Source of the DNA: UBA1845 sp002338715
GTDB taxonomy: Bacteria; Planctomycetota; Phycisphaerae; UBA1845
Length of the DNA: 64,000 nucleotides
Direction of reading: 5' to 3'
Assembly: GCA_035344155.1 (NCBI GenBank)
Contig: DAORAL010000021.1
Coordinates: forward strand, 35,725 to 99,724
Shown: one piece after another, positions 9,348-19,222 of the stretch
Layout: each line of letters begins with the position of its first letter
Position numbering within the stretch: position 1 is the stretch's first letter
Made by a program: the position numbers and the translations under genes
The notes under the pieces: model-generated
Database searches by the model: none
The model's input: the letters and a program-made list of their open reading frames with translations, nothing else
Told to the model about the DNA's origin: nothing

Positions 9348-11083
9348 GACTGGTCCTGGCTCGTCTTGGCAGCCGCTTTTTCGGATTTCTCCGCGGTTTT
9401 GCCGTTCATCTTTGCGCCGCCGCGATTCTTTCGATCACCCCGGCCTTTGCCCCCGCCCTCGGCGGGACCGTTGGCCTTGTGCTTCGGTTTTGAGCGTTCA
9501 AATTCGTCGGGCTGCTCTACGGGATTGGGCAACGCTGCCAGGAGCGAATCGTCGACGGCCAACAGTACCCAGTCTCCCTCGCTTAGTCCGCTGGACACTT
9601 CCACAAACGAATCGTTGGCGGCTCCGACGACGATCTCTTTTGGCTTTGCGCCGGTTTGGCTTTTGCCATTGAAAACGAAGTGACGCTCGCCCACGCTGTA
9701 GACGGCTTGCACCGGCACAGTCAGGGCATTATCAACGTTTTTCACGAGGATATCAGCACGAGCGGTGACGCCGGGTTTCAACTCGTAGTTGTTGGTGTCA
9801 AGCTCGATCTCCGTGGCATATTCCTTCATGTCGGGATTGAGCCAGTTGTTTTGAGAGTCAGCCAGTGGCGCGATTTTGGTCACCGTGCCATCAAACAATA
9901 CGTCGGGAATACCTTCGACTTCGACCCTGGCTTTTTGCCCAACTGCGATCAAGCTTGTTTTCGCCTCGTGGATACGCAGCTTGACGATCATCTGCGATGG
10001 ATCGGGCAACTTCACGACGGTCTGTCGCTCGATGACTTCCGCCCCCTCCGCGACTTCACGCCGATTCCAGCGGTTCGGGCCCGTATCGTAAACGACCATG
10101 CCGGATGAAGGGGCTCGAAGTTCAGTCTTCACCCGTTGTTCACGCAGTTTTTCCAACCGCTCAGCCACCAGCGTGTATTCTGCGTGTTTCGCCGCGGTTT
10201 GTGCGCGGTCCTTCATTTCGGTGGCTTCGGCTTTCTTGATCGTGCGTTCCAGATCCTTGCGGGCTTCGTCGACATCCGACGCCTTTTGAGCCAATTCCTT
10301 GGGCATCGTATACGTCTTGAACGTCTTGAGATCGAGTTCTGCTGCCTCGACGGCATCTTTCGCTTCGATTTCGGAAAGGATATCGCGCTCAAAGTCGAGC
10401 TTGCTCAGGTGGCCCTTATCATGAAGAGCCCTTGAGTCCTTCAAAACGTCCTGGGCTTGTTCCAGCCTGATCTTGGCGGTTCTCAGCGCGTTTTCTTTGG
10501 CGTTGAGCATCTGGACGGAATCGCCTTCGAGGTACTTGCGTTGTTCAATTTCGGCGTTGGTTAATGCCAGGCGGGCCTTGCGAATGTCGCTTTGGTTCTG
10601 GTCCAGCATGATTTCGAATTGCTGGTCGGCGGCCTCTGCCGCGGCTTTTGCGTTCTGGGCTTTGATGTCTTCGGCTTGGATGCGCTCTTCGATTTCGTTG
10701 CTTGCGATCCGGGCGATGAGGTCGCCTTTTTCGACCTGGGCGCCTTCATCGATGAGCCAGATGATCGTCGAGCGTCCTTCGACTTCGACCTTCACGTCGG
10801 TCGATTTCTTGGCTTCGAGCTCACCTTTTTCATTGAGCATCACTGAGAACGACCGCCGCGATACCTGATGCGCCTCGGCGACGGCTGACTTTTGCTTGTC
10901 GGTTCGAAGGAAATAGATAAGGCCGCCAATAACAGCGATGCCAATGACCCAGAACACCGCACCATTGACGAATGCGCTCCGCCTGGCGACCGTCGATGTC
11001 CGACCCGATGTAAACAGACACAAACGTCTTTCGCTTGCAAATGCACTTGGCGGCCGGACTACTTGTCGGTTGGCGATAGGCAT
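9344..11083 (-). CDS. Periplasmic adaptor (membrane fusion) protein, HlyD/MacA-like
   Basis: About 579 residues from ATG 11083; the longer frame to 11155 adds residues without adaptor character. One TM near residues 40-60 (VFWVIGIAVIGGLIYFL) is followed by a lipoyl half-motif (IIWLIDEGAQVEKGDLIARI), a long Lys/Glu/Ala-rich coiled-coil hairpin (about 140-330), the second lipoyl half with APSSGMVV, and beta-barrel domains. The C-terminus is an unusual Lys/Gly-rich tail. It bridges the inner-membrane transporter and the TolC-like channel. Order in the operon is TolC, adaptor, ATPase. Confidence 0.88.
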   Translation of the reverse strand: MPIANRQVVRPPSAFASERRLCLFTSGRTSTVARRSAFVNGAVFWVIGIAVIGGLIYFLRTDKQKSAVAEAHQVSRRSFSVMLNEKGELEAKKSTDVKVEVEGRSTIIWLIDEGAQVEKGDLIARIASNEIEERIQAEDIKAQNAKAAAEAADQQFEIMLDQNQSDIRKARLALTNAEIEQRKYLEGDSVQMLNAKENALRTAKIRLEQAQDVLKDSRALHDKGHLSKLDFERDILSEIEAKDAVEAAELDLKTFKTYTMPKELAQKASDVDEARKDLERTIKKAEATEMKDRAQTAAKHAEYTLVAERLEKLREQRVKTELRAPSSGMVVYDTGPNRWNRREVAEGAEVIERQTVVKLPDPSQMIVKLRIHEAKTSLIAVGQKARVEVEGIPDVLFDGTVTKIAPLADSQNNWLNPDMKEYATEIELDTNNYELKPGVTARADILVKNVDNALTVPVQAVYSVGERHFVFNGKSQTGAKPKEIVVGAANDSFVEVSSGLSEGDWVLLAVDDSLLAALPNPVEQPDEFERSKPKHKANGPAEGGGKGRGDRKNRGGAKMNGKTAEKSEKAAAKTSQDQS

Positions 11084-11226
11084 TGAAAAACTTTCGAGGA
11101 AAACAAGACCAGATTCCCGCGAGTGTATTCTAAGTCGTATGCCTGCCACCCACAAACATTGTGGGAGCTGCAGAACTGTCTGAAATTGTCGCGACGGACT
11201 TCACCATCCGGTGTTTCGCATCACTT

Positions 11227-12930
11227 TTATCGGGTCCAGTGGCCCTGATCGTCCACCCGAAGCGTCCCGCAACTTCTTTGTAACGTTAGTATTGCAAGTC
11301 GATAATCAGCGACGGCCGCAGCGTACTGATTTTTCGAGGCCTGGATTGCGTTCTGCGCTTCAATGGTATCACGACTTGAACTCAGTCGACCTCGTTTGAG
11401 CAATTCGTTTGCCTGTGCGGCACGCTCCTCGTTGACCTCGATATTCTCCTCTTGAATCGCCATCGATTGCTTGGCCAACTGCAGATTCCGAATCGCGCTT
11501 CGCACGTCGAGGATCACGTTGCTCTTGGCCAACTCGTACGCCCGTTCGCCGCGGCGCAAATCGATCAGCGCTGCCCGAAAAACGTTGCGCTCTTCACGCC
11601 GATCCAGCGGAACTTCCAGTTCAACCATGCCCTGCCACAGCGTTCGCTCGGTGTTGTAGCTGAGCGAGTTCTTTTTGTTCGGGTCGGTGTTCGTTGTGAT
11701 CGAACCCGAAATGTCAAACTGCGGCAGGAAGTTGTTCTTGGCGATGACCACGCCTCGCTTGGCGTCGTCGATGCGATCCATGGTGTTGATCAGATCCAAC
11801 CGATAGGCGATCGCGGTCTCCACCGCCTGGTGCTCCGTGACATCCGGCTCAAAAAGGTCGAGCTCCTCATCAACTACGTCAATGTGCTCCTGGGTTGGCA
11901 TTCCGATTCGGATTTTAAATCGGTCGAGTGCTGTTTCGTACCGCACGCGGGCGTTGTTGACGTCGTTGGATCGGTCGAGAACCTGCACGTCGATACGCTT
12001 GGCTTCAATCTGCACGAGTCGTCCGGTATCCACCCATGCCTGGGTTCGATCCTGTTCGAGCATGGCCGATTCCCGGGCGGCTTCCGCACTTTCGATCTGC
12101 GTCTTGATCGCGAGGAGGTCAAAGAAATCGCCGGCCACGTCCACCACCAGATCGCGGCGTGCGGCTTCAAAATCGCGCACCGCATAAACCAGATTCCGTT
12201 CAGCTTGAAAACGCGATTCATAAGCGACCTTGCCTGCACCGCGCAGCAGTGGGATATTGGCTTCGAGGATCGCGGTGCCAGACTCGCCGCTCGTGGTGTG
12301 GCGGCCGATGTCTCGCATCAGGACGTTGACCACGCGTGCCGCAACTTCTCCACCATAGGGAAGTCTCTGCGTAACCGACAACTCCGAGACGGCCGTCATC
12401 GCATGATCAAAATCGCGGACCTGTCCATAATTGGCGTACTCACCGCGAACGCCTGCGACGAATTGCGGCGTCCAGAGCTGCCGTTCGGTCATCAGCGCAA
12501 GGGCGGAAAGGTACAAGTCTTCCTTTTGCGTCTGAAAGTCCCACGCATTGTGGAATGCATATTCGAGCGCATCCGACAATCGAAACGGGATGGCATCACC
12601 GAATCCATTTGTGCTGATGGCTTCGTCTTCGATCTCGTTGCGTGCGGGCCTGCGAAATGAATCGGGAACTTTGGAATCCACGCGACTGGGTGTGAACGAA
12701 TACATGTCGCCACGCGATCCGACTCGCCCGTCTTCAGCACCAATATCAGCGTCGGACGTCGTGCCCAGCGTCTGTTTTTGGCGGTGGCGGATGATCTTTG
12801 AGGCGATATCGTCCGCAGAGTTGATCCAGAATTGATCGCAGCCCGTGCCCGCCAAAAAAACCGCCAAAACCAACAGGCACAGGACCGCCCGCACTCGCCA
12901 ACGGCACAACTGCGTGATGCTTTTCTTCAT
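11227..12930 (-). CDS. TolC-family outer membrane efflux lipoprotein
   Basis: 567 residues, first gene of a three-gene export operon. The signal peptide ends in a lipobox (VFLAGTGC), so the protein is predicted to be lipidated. Two TolC-type repeats with long amphipathic helices follow (AAREsAMLEQDRTQAWVDTG and LAKSNVILDVRSAIRNL regions). It would form the outer-membrane/periplasmic tunnel. About 70 residues between lipobox and first repeat are an unrecognised linker. It is divergent from the Sir2 gene across 113 bases that must hold both promoters. Confidence 0.88.
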   Translation of the reverse strand: MKKSITQLCRWRVRAVLCLLVLAVFLAGTGCDQFWINSADDIASKIIRHRQKQTLGTTSDADIGAEDGRVGSRGDMYSFTPSRVDSKVPDSFRRPARNEIEDEAISTNGFGDAIPFRLSDALEYAFHNAWDFQTQKEDLYLSALALMTERQLWTPQFVAGVRGEYANYGQVRDFDHAMTAVSELSVTQRLPYGGEVAARVVNVLMRDIGRHTTSGESGTAILEANIPLLRGAGKVAYESRFQAERNLVYAVRDFEAARRDLVVDVAGDFFDLLAIKTQIESAEAARESAMLEQDRTQAWVDTGRLVQIEAKRIDVQVLDRSNDVNNARVRYETALDRFKIRIGMPTQEHIDVVDEELDLFEPDVTEHQAVETAIAYRLDLINTMDRIDDAKRGVVIAKNNFLPQFDISGSITTNTDPNKKNSLSYNTERTLWQGMVELEVPLDRREERNVFRAALIDLRRGERAYELAKSNVILDVRSAIRNLQLAKQSMAIQEENIEVNEERAAQANELLKRGRLSSSRDTIEAQNAIQASKNQYAAAVADYRLAILTLQRSCGTLRVDDQGHWTR

Positions 12931-13043
12931 AGATGAATCTCAAACCGAATCTTGAGGAATCGTTCACTCAAGCCGTTCGATCCTCCGGCTGCATGGTGCT
13001 TATCCGTGGTCCCAGCGTCAAGCGAAGTTGCTACAATACGCCG

Positions 13044-13784
13044 ATGGCTGACAACTTATCACAAATGCTGCATCGCCTCGCCAATGAACTACGGAAAGCG
13101 ACTCGGATTCTCTGCCTGACCGGGGCTGGCGTTTCAGCCGAGAGCGGTGTCCCGACTTTTCGAGATGCCGGCGGGCTTTGGGAAGGGGCACGCGCGGAGG
13201 ACCTGGCCACCCCGGAGGCCTTCCAACGTGATCCGGATTTGGTCTGGCGATTCTACCGGTCGCGGCGATTGAAATTGCTTTCAGTTTACCCCAATCCCGC
13301 CCACGAGGTGATCGCTCGCTTTGAATCCCGATTCCCTGATTTCAATCTCGTTACCCAGAACGTAGACGGACTGCACCAGCGGGCTGGCAGCACTCGGTTG
13401 CTCTGCCTTCATGGCGATATCTGGATCGATCGGTGTACCGCGTGCGGATTTGAGCGGCGGGTCGAGTCCGCCGACGACCCGACCCAATGCAGCCGATGCG
13501 GCAAGCGGACGCGTCCAGGTGTGGTCTGGTTTGGGGAAATGCTGCCGGATGGCGTATTTGAACATGCCGTAAAGCTGGCTTCGGACGCGGAAGTCGTGCT
13601 GGTGGTTGGAACGAGCAGCGTGGTGTACCCAGCCGCATCATTGGCCGGCATCGCGAAGCAGGGCGGTGCACTTGTTGCGGAAATCAACCCGAACGCCACA
13701 GCGCTTTCCGATTCAGCGGACCTGGTCATTGCGACGAATGCTGGCGAGGCACTACCGGAACTGGAGAACCTTCTGAATAACTAG
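13044..13784 (+). CDS. Sir2-family NAD-dependent protein deacylase
   Basis: 246 residues from ATG 13044; an in-frame ATG at 12933 would add an unlikely 37-residue extension. Motifs are the NAD site LTGAGVSAESGVPTFRD, TQNVDGLHQRAG, LHGD with the catalytic His, a four-Cys zinc site (CTAC and CSRC), VVWFGEMLP and VVGTSSVVYPAA. This is a class III (CobB-like) sirtuin that removes acyl groups from lysines using NAD+. Length is normal. Divergent from the efflux operon. Confidence 0.93.
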   Translation: MADNLSQMLHRLANELRKATRILCLTGAGVSAESGVPTFRDAGGLWEGARAEDLATPEAFQRDPDLVWRFYRSRRLKLLSVYPNPAHEVIARFESRFPDFNLVTQNVDGLHQRAGSTRLLCLHGDIWIDRCTACGFERRVESADDPTQCSRCGKRTRPGVVWFGEMLPDGVFEHAVKLASDAEVVLVVGTSSVVYPAASLAGIAKQGGALVAEINPNATALSDSADLVIATNAGEALPELENLLNN

Positions 13785-14035
13785 GCCGCGAAGCTTAAGG
13801 CCCCGCCGACAGACCTCAATGACCTTATTGGCGTCCAAAATGGACGATCAGGGTTTAATGCGTTAAGACAACGCTTGTCGGGACATGTGCCAAATGCTCC
13901 CGCATGAATGTCTTGCGACGATTCACAGTCAATCCTACCGTATCGCACGAACATACGACGGTGCGAAGCGGTTCCATCAGATCTTGCAAACGGGCGTTGG
14001 CCGAGCAAACAATTTAGACAGAGATTGGACGATCT

Positions 14036-15619
14036 ATGAGCAATGCCACCGCGGCCAAACCAAACCTCGCAGACATCTTGCGCCACGACCTGCCCGCATC
14101 GATCGTTGTGGTGTTTGTGGCACTACCGTTGTGCATGGGTATTGCGATCGCTTCAGGGGTCCCGGTCGGTGCGGGAATCGTAACGGGCATCATTGGCGGC
14201 ATCGTGGTCGGAATGCTTTCCGGTTCTCCGATGCAGGTCAGTGGACCGGCTGCTGGTTTGACCGTCATCATCTTTGGAATCGTCAACGATCCCCATCTTG
14301 CCCAATACCTCGGTATCATCGTGCTCGCGGCCGGCGTCCTTCAAATGGTTGCGGGAGTGCTGCGATTGGGGCAGTGGTTTCGTGCGGTATCGCCAGCCGT
14401 CATCCAAGGCATGCTTGCGGGAATCGGCGTGATTATTTTCTCGCAGCAGTGCCACGTCATGGTGGATGACAACCCGCGCAAGACTCCGGTCGAAAATATC
14501 ATGTCGCTGCCGGATGCGGTTGAGAAAGGCATTTTCCCGATCGAATGGACGCAGCATCACCAAGCCGCCTATGTCGGATTGCTGTCGATCGCGGTGATTG
14601 TCCTTTGGCGGTTATGGGCCCCCAAGAAAATCAAGATCATTCCCGGGCCGCTTGTTGCGATTATCGTTGCGACCATTATCTCGTACACGATCAAGATGCC
14701 GATTCTCAAGATCGTCCTCAGCGACAGCCTTTTCCAGTCCTTTGCACTGCCCAACGCCCAATCGCTCAGTGCATTGGGCGATGTAAACATCCTGATCGCA
14801 GCGATAACCATCGCCATCGTCGCCAGCGCTGAAACTTTGCTGTGCGCCAACGCCGTCGATCAACTCCACTCGGGACCGCGCACCAAGTACGACAAGGAAC
14901 TGTTCGCGCAAGGGGTCGGGAATTCACTATGCGGTTTGTTCGCCGCTCTACCGATGACCGGCGTTATTGTTCGAAGCTCTGCAAACATCGAAGCCGGCGC
15001 TCGCACTCGAGCCTCGGCGATTTTTCATGGTATCTGGCTGCTTGCTTTTGTCTGGTTACTAACCGACCTGCTTGCCCACGTTCCCCGCGCAAGCCTTGCT
15101 GCGATCCTTGTCTTCACCGGCTATAAGCTCATTAACGTGAAGGCCATCAAGAAGATCTACAAGGAAAGTCCCAGCGAGGTTCCGATCTTTTTTGTGACGG
15201 TTTTCTCTATCGTATATTTCAACCTTCTAGTCGGAATCGGAATTGGATTTGGTCTTGCCTTGCTCAAACTGGTGTACACGTTCTCTCACTTGACGGTGAA
15301 GCTTGAAGATCTCCCGGAAGAAAACATGGCCCACTTGCGCCTGCATGGAGCAGCGACATTTATTCGGCTGCCCAAGCTGGCGAACGCTCTTGAAAAGGTT
15401 GCACCGTCTCGCGAATTGCACGTCCACCTGGAAGGTCTTGACTACATTGACCATGCCTGCCTGACGCTCATGATCGATTGGGAAGTGCAACACAAAGCGA
15501 CCGGTGGAAAACTCGTGATGGATTGGGAGGAGCTTCACCCGCGCTTCCAGCGACAGACTTTGAATCCGACCGACGCGACCTTATCGCACCGAACCAGTTC
15601 CACGCCCGCCAGTGCGTAA
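14036..15619 (+). CDS. SulP/SLC26-family anion transporter
   Basis: 527-residue inner-membrane protein with 10-14 hydrophobic segments and SulP signatures: LPLCMGIAIASGVPVGAGIVTGIIGGIVVG, SPMQVSGPAAGLTVIIFGIV, and the NxxxAQGVGNxxCGLFAALPMTGVIVRSSANI block (here KELFAQGVGNSLCGLFAA). The C-terminus has a short STAS-like domain (LHVHLEGLDYIDHACLTLMIDWE). Planctomycete SulP proteins of this type may carry bicarbonate or sulfate; the substrate cannot be read here. A beta-carbonic anhydrase lies 35 kb away, so no direct link is claimed. Confidence 0.9.
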   Translation: MSNATAAKPNLADILRHDLPASIVVVFVALPLCMGIAIASGVPVGAGIVTGIIGGIVVGMLSGSPMQVSGPAAGLTVIIFGIVNDPHLAQYLGIIVLAAGVLQMVAGVLRLGQWFRAVSPAVIQGMLAGIGVIIFSQQCHVMVDDNPRKTPVENIMSLPDAVEKGIFPIEWTQHHQAAYVGLLSIAVIVLWRLWAPKKIKIIPGPLVAIIVATIISYTIKMPILKIVLSDSLFQSFALPNAQSLSALGDVNILIAAITIAIVASAETLLCANAVDQLHSGPRTKYDKELFAQGVGNSLCGLFAALPMTGVIVRSSANIEAGARTRASAIFHGIWLLAFVWLLTDLLAHVPRASLAAILVFTGYKLINVKAIKKIYKESPSEVPIFFVTVFSIVYFNLLVGIGIGFGLALLKLVYTFSHLTVKLEDLPEENMAHLRLHGAATFIRLPKLANALEKVAPSRELHVHLEGLDYIDHACLTLMIDWEVQHKATGGKLVMDWEELHPRFQRQTLNPTDATLSHRTSSTPASA

Positions 15620-15692
15620 TCCATACATTCGCTCGCACAAACGCTTGGCTTCGAAAGACCTTCTGCCGCGCACATGAGGTGTCGCTCGCAGA

Positions 15693-15705
15693 TGAAACAG
15701 TGTCA
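15693..15705. promoter_or_regulatory. Predicted operator upstream of GH31
   Basis: TGAAAC-A-GTGTCA, one mismatch from a perfect palindrome, about 185 bases before the GH31 start. Member of the 13-mer set found before starch genes in this window. Confidence 0.55.
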
Positions 15706-15878
15706 TCGCAATCGCGATCGATTTATCCTTGAATTATCGCAGCGCGGTTTGCTTTGACGGTCCGTGTCGTGCGCAAATGGTTCTCGGACGAATCCAATGG
15801 TCGAATTCGGTATCGGCTGGTGTTAGAATCTAGAGACAAATGCCGAGCGAAACTCGACCTTTCTTTGGATTTGAATTC

Positions 15879-18800
15879 ATGACACGATCGCCACGCCTGG
15901 TCCCTGTCTCTGTCGCAACCGTTCTTGCGTTCGCTGCGTCATTGTTGGCCAACACCGTTGACATCAGTCCTTATCCGGTCACGCCCGATGTGCCGGTCAC
16001 GATTCAGTACAACCCCGCCGGTCGCGTTTTGGATGGTGCGCCGATCGTGCGTCTGCATTATGGATTCAATGATTGGAGTCAGGTTGTCTCGCCCGATCCA
16101 GTCATGACGTGGAATGCGGGCGCGTCGGTTTGGGAGACGGTGATTACCGCCCCGCAGACCGCAACCAAACTCGACATGGTATTCAATGACGGTCTTGGCA
16201 CATGGGATAACAATGGCGGTTCCGACTGGCATGCATACGTCATCGGAACAGACGCAGAGCAGTGGACGATGGACGGCGCTCTCGACGCCGACGCAACGCT
16301 CGTCGCAGAGAACAATGGTCGTCAACTTTATGCGGGCATTCGCGGCACCACGCTTTACGTCGCCGCGCCTTCGGCAACCCTCGGGCAGGATCATTTCATT
16401 TTCGTATCCAACGGACCCGGCGGACAGATCGCCGCCCCATGGGACAAACTCGGTACGGTGGCTGCGTGGTCGGCGTTCATCGGAAATGAAGTCGACAGCA
16501 ATTGGAGCGGTTGGTTCAACGCGGCTGGCGCTACCGAAGTAATCAGCGGTCCCTGGCTTGAAGGCACGATCGATCTGCAAGCCGAATTCGGAGGTGTACC
16601 GGCGACTATCTATGTTGCGCACGCCGCCTATCCGACAAGCGATTTTGAATCGCTCAGTCCATCGTTTCAAATTCCCGCATCGCTGGATGGTGATGGAAAC
16701 CTCGAAGCGAATGAATATGTGGCCGTCGCGACATCGACGTTGCTCGTCGGATGCTTTCCACAAGACCTCGATGCCGACTGCGATCGCGATGCCGACGACT
16801 TCGCCATTTTCGCCGGATGCCTAAATGGTCCCATCACGCCGTCATGCACCAAAGCCGACTTTGACGAGGACAGCGATGTCGATCTCGCGGACTACGCACT
16901 GTGGCAGCAGAGTGCAGGCGATCCGCTCTCGGGTTTTGAAGTCATTGCCCAGGACCTTGGCCAAAACGTTACACGATTCTATGACGACGATGCGGACATC
17001 GGTTCGCTTCCCATGTCGCTTTCAATGGAAACCACGCCGACGGTGTTCGGAACAGCCGAAGGGCCCTTCGCGATTCGTCCCGTGTTCTTCAATTCCGGCG
17101 GCCGTCATGTCGCGTTGATCGACATCGATGACAACGTCAGCCTGTACGGAACCGGTGAAATCGCGGGACCGCTGCTTCGCAATGGCAAGACCACCGAAGC
17201 TTGGAACACCGACGCATACGCTTACGGGGCCGGTAACCCCAGCCTCTATCAATCGCATCCGTGGGTTCTTGGCGTTCGTGAAGACGGCACCGCATTCGGC
17301 GTGTTGGCCGACACCACCTTCCGCTGCCAGATTGACCTTTCGATCGAGATTCTCTTCGCAGCCGAAGGTCCGGAATTTCCGATCTATGTTTTCGAAGGCG
17401 ACACACCGCAGGAAGTCATCACCCGCCTGACCGACTTCATTGGACGCATTCAAATGCCGCCGATGTGGGCGCTGGGTTATCAGCAAAGCAAGTACTCGTA
17501 CGCAACGGAAACGCAGGCCCGCAATCTCGCGAACGAATTTCGCAATCGCGACATTCCGTGCGATGTTATCTGGTTCGACATCGACTACATGGATGGTTTC
17601 AGAATCTTCACGTTCAATCCGTTCAATTTCCCGAACCCAACCGGCTTGAATAACGACCTGCACGCGCAAGGGTTCCATACGGTCTGGATGATCGATCCGG
17701 GCGCTAAGGTCGAAGGCGGTTACCACGTTTACGACCAAGGGTATTCGGGCGACCATTGGGTGTATGACGCCAACAATAACGTCTACACCGGGGTGGTTTG
17801 GCCGGGCCCATGCCACTTCCCAGACTTTACCCGACCCGAAACACGGTCATGGTGGGCGAGCCTATACGTCGACTTCATGGCCACGGGTGTCGACGGAGTC
17901 TGGAACGATCTGAACGAACCGGGCGTTTTTGATGGTCCGGGTCATTCCATGCCTGAATCAAACTGGCATCGTGGCGGCGGAGGACTGACGCCGGGCACGC
18001 ACTCGCAGTATCACAACGTTTACGGCATGCTCATGTCGCGGGCGTCGCACGAAGGCATCACCGCGATCAACCCAACCAAGCGACCGTTCGTCCTTTCGCG
18101 GGCGAGCTTCATCGGTGGACACCGCTATGCGGCTATGTGGACGGGCGACAACATTGCCAGTTGGGAACATCTGAATTGGACCAACGCGATGGTGATGAAC
18201 ATCGGTCTGTCCGGTCAGCCGTTCGCTGGTCCGGACCTTGGCGGTTTTGTCGGTGATGGTACAGGCGACATGTTTGCGCGTTGGATGGGCGTGGGCGTGT
18301 TCATGCCATTCTGCCGGGCGCACCAGGACAATACGGGCGTTGATAAGGAGCCCTGGTCTTTTGGTCCTTCCATCGAAGCAGCCAACCGAACCTCGATCCA
18401 GCGACGCTATCGATTGTTGCCGTATCTCTACACGCTATTCCGCGAATCCACGATCAATGGACTACCGGTGACTCGCCCGGTGTTCTTTGCAGACCTGACT
18501 GATCCGTCTTTGCGTGCAGAGGACAAGGCGTTTCTTCTTGGATCGGATTTGATGGTCGTTCCGAACCTCAGCGAGAATCCATTCAGCGCACCGACGCCGT
18601 CACTGCCATCGGGTAGCTGGCGGACGATTTCGTTGGTTGGCGAGAACAGTGCAGCCGACGTGAATCAACCGGACCTTCGCGTTCGAGACGGTGCGATCAT
18701 TCCGGCTGGCCCGGTGATGGAGTTTACCGGCGAAGTCGCACTTGACCCGCTGACACTCTACGTTTCGCTCGATGGATCGGGGACGGCTGAAGGCCTGCTC

Positions 18801-19028
18801 TATGAGGATGCGGGCGAGGGTTATGGTTACCTTTCGGGTGACTACCGTTTGGCAAAGTACACAGCCGTCCAATCGGGCAGCACCGTCACGGTTTCCGTCG
18901 AAACGTTGGAAGGTACGATGGCGACGCCGGTGCGACAGGTGAACGTCGAAGTCGTCACGGATTCGGGCGTGTTTACGGCGACTGGCGCTGAAGTTGCCAA
19001 CGGCGTCATCGCCAACGTATCACTTTAG
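15879..19028 (+). CDS. Secreted GH31 alpha-glucosidase with CBM25, X1 module and internal dockerin
   Basis: 1049 residues from ATG 15879, which gives a compact signal peptide (LVPVSVATVLAFAASLLA); an in-frame ATG at 15840 would add 13 residues. Order: CBM25-like starch-binding domain (27-122; YGFNDW, MVFNDGLGTWDNN), unnamed X1 module (127-286), dockerin-like double Ca-loop (294-347; DADCDRDADDF and DFDEDSDVDLADY), then GH31. The nucleophile is Asp677 in WNDLNEPG and the acid/base is Asp757 in MWTGDN. It should release glucose from non-reducing ends of alpha-glucans outside the cytoplasm. A dockerin inside the chain, not at an end, is unusual. X1 and CBM25 recur in the GH57-like and five-CBM25 proteins here. 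Confidence 0.93.
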   Translation: MTRSPRLVPVSVATVLAFAASLLANTVDISPYPVTPDVPVTIQYNPAGRVLDGAPIVRLHYGFNDWSQVVSPDPVMTWNAGASVWETVITAPQTATKLDMVFNDGLGTWDNNGGSDWHAYVIGTDAEQWTMDGALDADATLVAENNGRQLYAGIRGTTLYVAAPSATLGQDHFIFVSNGPGGQIAAPWDKLGTVAAWSAFIGNEVDSNWSGWFNAAGATEVISGPWLEGTIDLQAEFGGVPATIYVAHAAYPTSDFESLSPSFQIPASLDGDGNLEANEYVAVATSTLLVGCFPQDLDADCDRDADDFAIFAGCLNGPITPSCTKADFDEDSDVDLADYALWQQSAGDPLSGFEVIAQDLGQNVTRFYDDDADIGSLPMSLSMETTPTVFGTAEGPFAIRPVFFNSGGRHVALIDIDDNVSLYGTGEIAGPLLRNGKTTEAWNTDAYAYGAGNPSLYQSHPWVLGVREDGTAFGVLADTTFRCQIDLSIEILFAAEGPEFPIYVFEGDTPQEVITRLTDFIGRIQMPPMWALGYQQSKYSYATETQARNLANEFRNRDIPCDVIWFDIDYMDGFRIFTFNPFNFPNPTGLNNDLHAQGFHTVWMIDPGAKVEGGYHVYDQGYSGDHWVYDANNNVYTGVVWPGPCHFPDFTRPETRSWWASLYVDFMATGVDGVWNDLNEPGVFDGPGHSMPESNWHRGGGGLTPGTHSQYHNVYGMLMSRASHEGITAINPTKRPFVLSRASFIGGHRYAAMWTGDNIASWEHLNWTNAMVMNIGLSGQPFAGPDLGGFVGDGTGDMFARWMGVGVFMPFCRAHQDNTGVDKEPWSFGPSIEAANRTSIQRRYRLLPYLYTLFRESTINGLPVTRPVFFADLTDPSLRAEDKAFLLGSDLMVVPNLSENPFSAPTPSLPSGSWRTISLVGENSAADVNQPDLRVRDGAIIPAGPVMEFTGEVALDPLTLYVSLDGSGTAEGLLYEDAGEGYGYLSGDYRLAKYTAVQSGSTVTVSVETLEGTMATPVRQVNVEVVTDSGVFTATGAEVANGVIANVSL

Positions 19029-19059
19029 GCTGGATTTCAAGGAAGATCGTCGGCGGCTG

Positions 19060-19072
19060 CGAAACTGTTTCA
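19060..19072. promoter_or_regulatory. Predicted operator upstream of GH97
   Basis: CGAAAC-T-GTTTCA; the inner 11 bases GAAACTGTTTC form a perfect palindrome. It lies 31 bases after the GH31 stop and about 150 bases before the GH97 start, so GH97 can be regulated separately from GH31. Confidence 0.65.
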
Positions 19073-19222
19073 GCATGCGGCCGGTGCGCTTGATTCCAAG
19101 CGCACGATCTTTCGATTACACTCCCACGCACCAAAATCGTATCCAATGCATCATCGCGCATGCGCATACTTTGCGGCGCATGCTCGGTGAGTCTTAACAA
19201 CATTTCAAGGAGTGATAAATCC

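Noticed and set aside
11452..12660. Plus-strand 402-residue open frame opposite the TolC gene
   Set aside because: Composition is that of an antisense shadow; the minus-strand frame has a lipobox and TolC repeats.
13858..13875. Small GCGTT/AACGC hairpin upstream of SulP
   Set aside because: Five-base stem, no T-run and no copy elsewhere seen; expected by chance.
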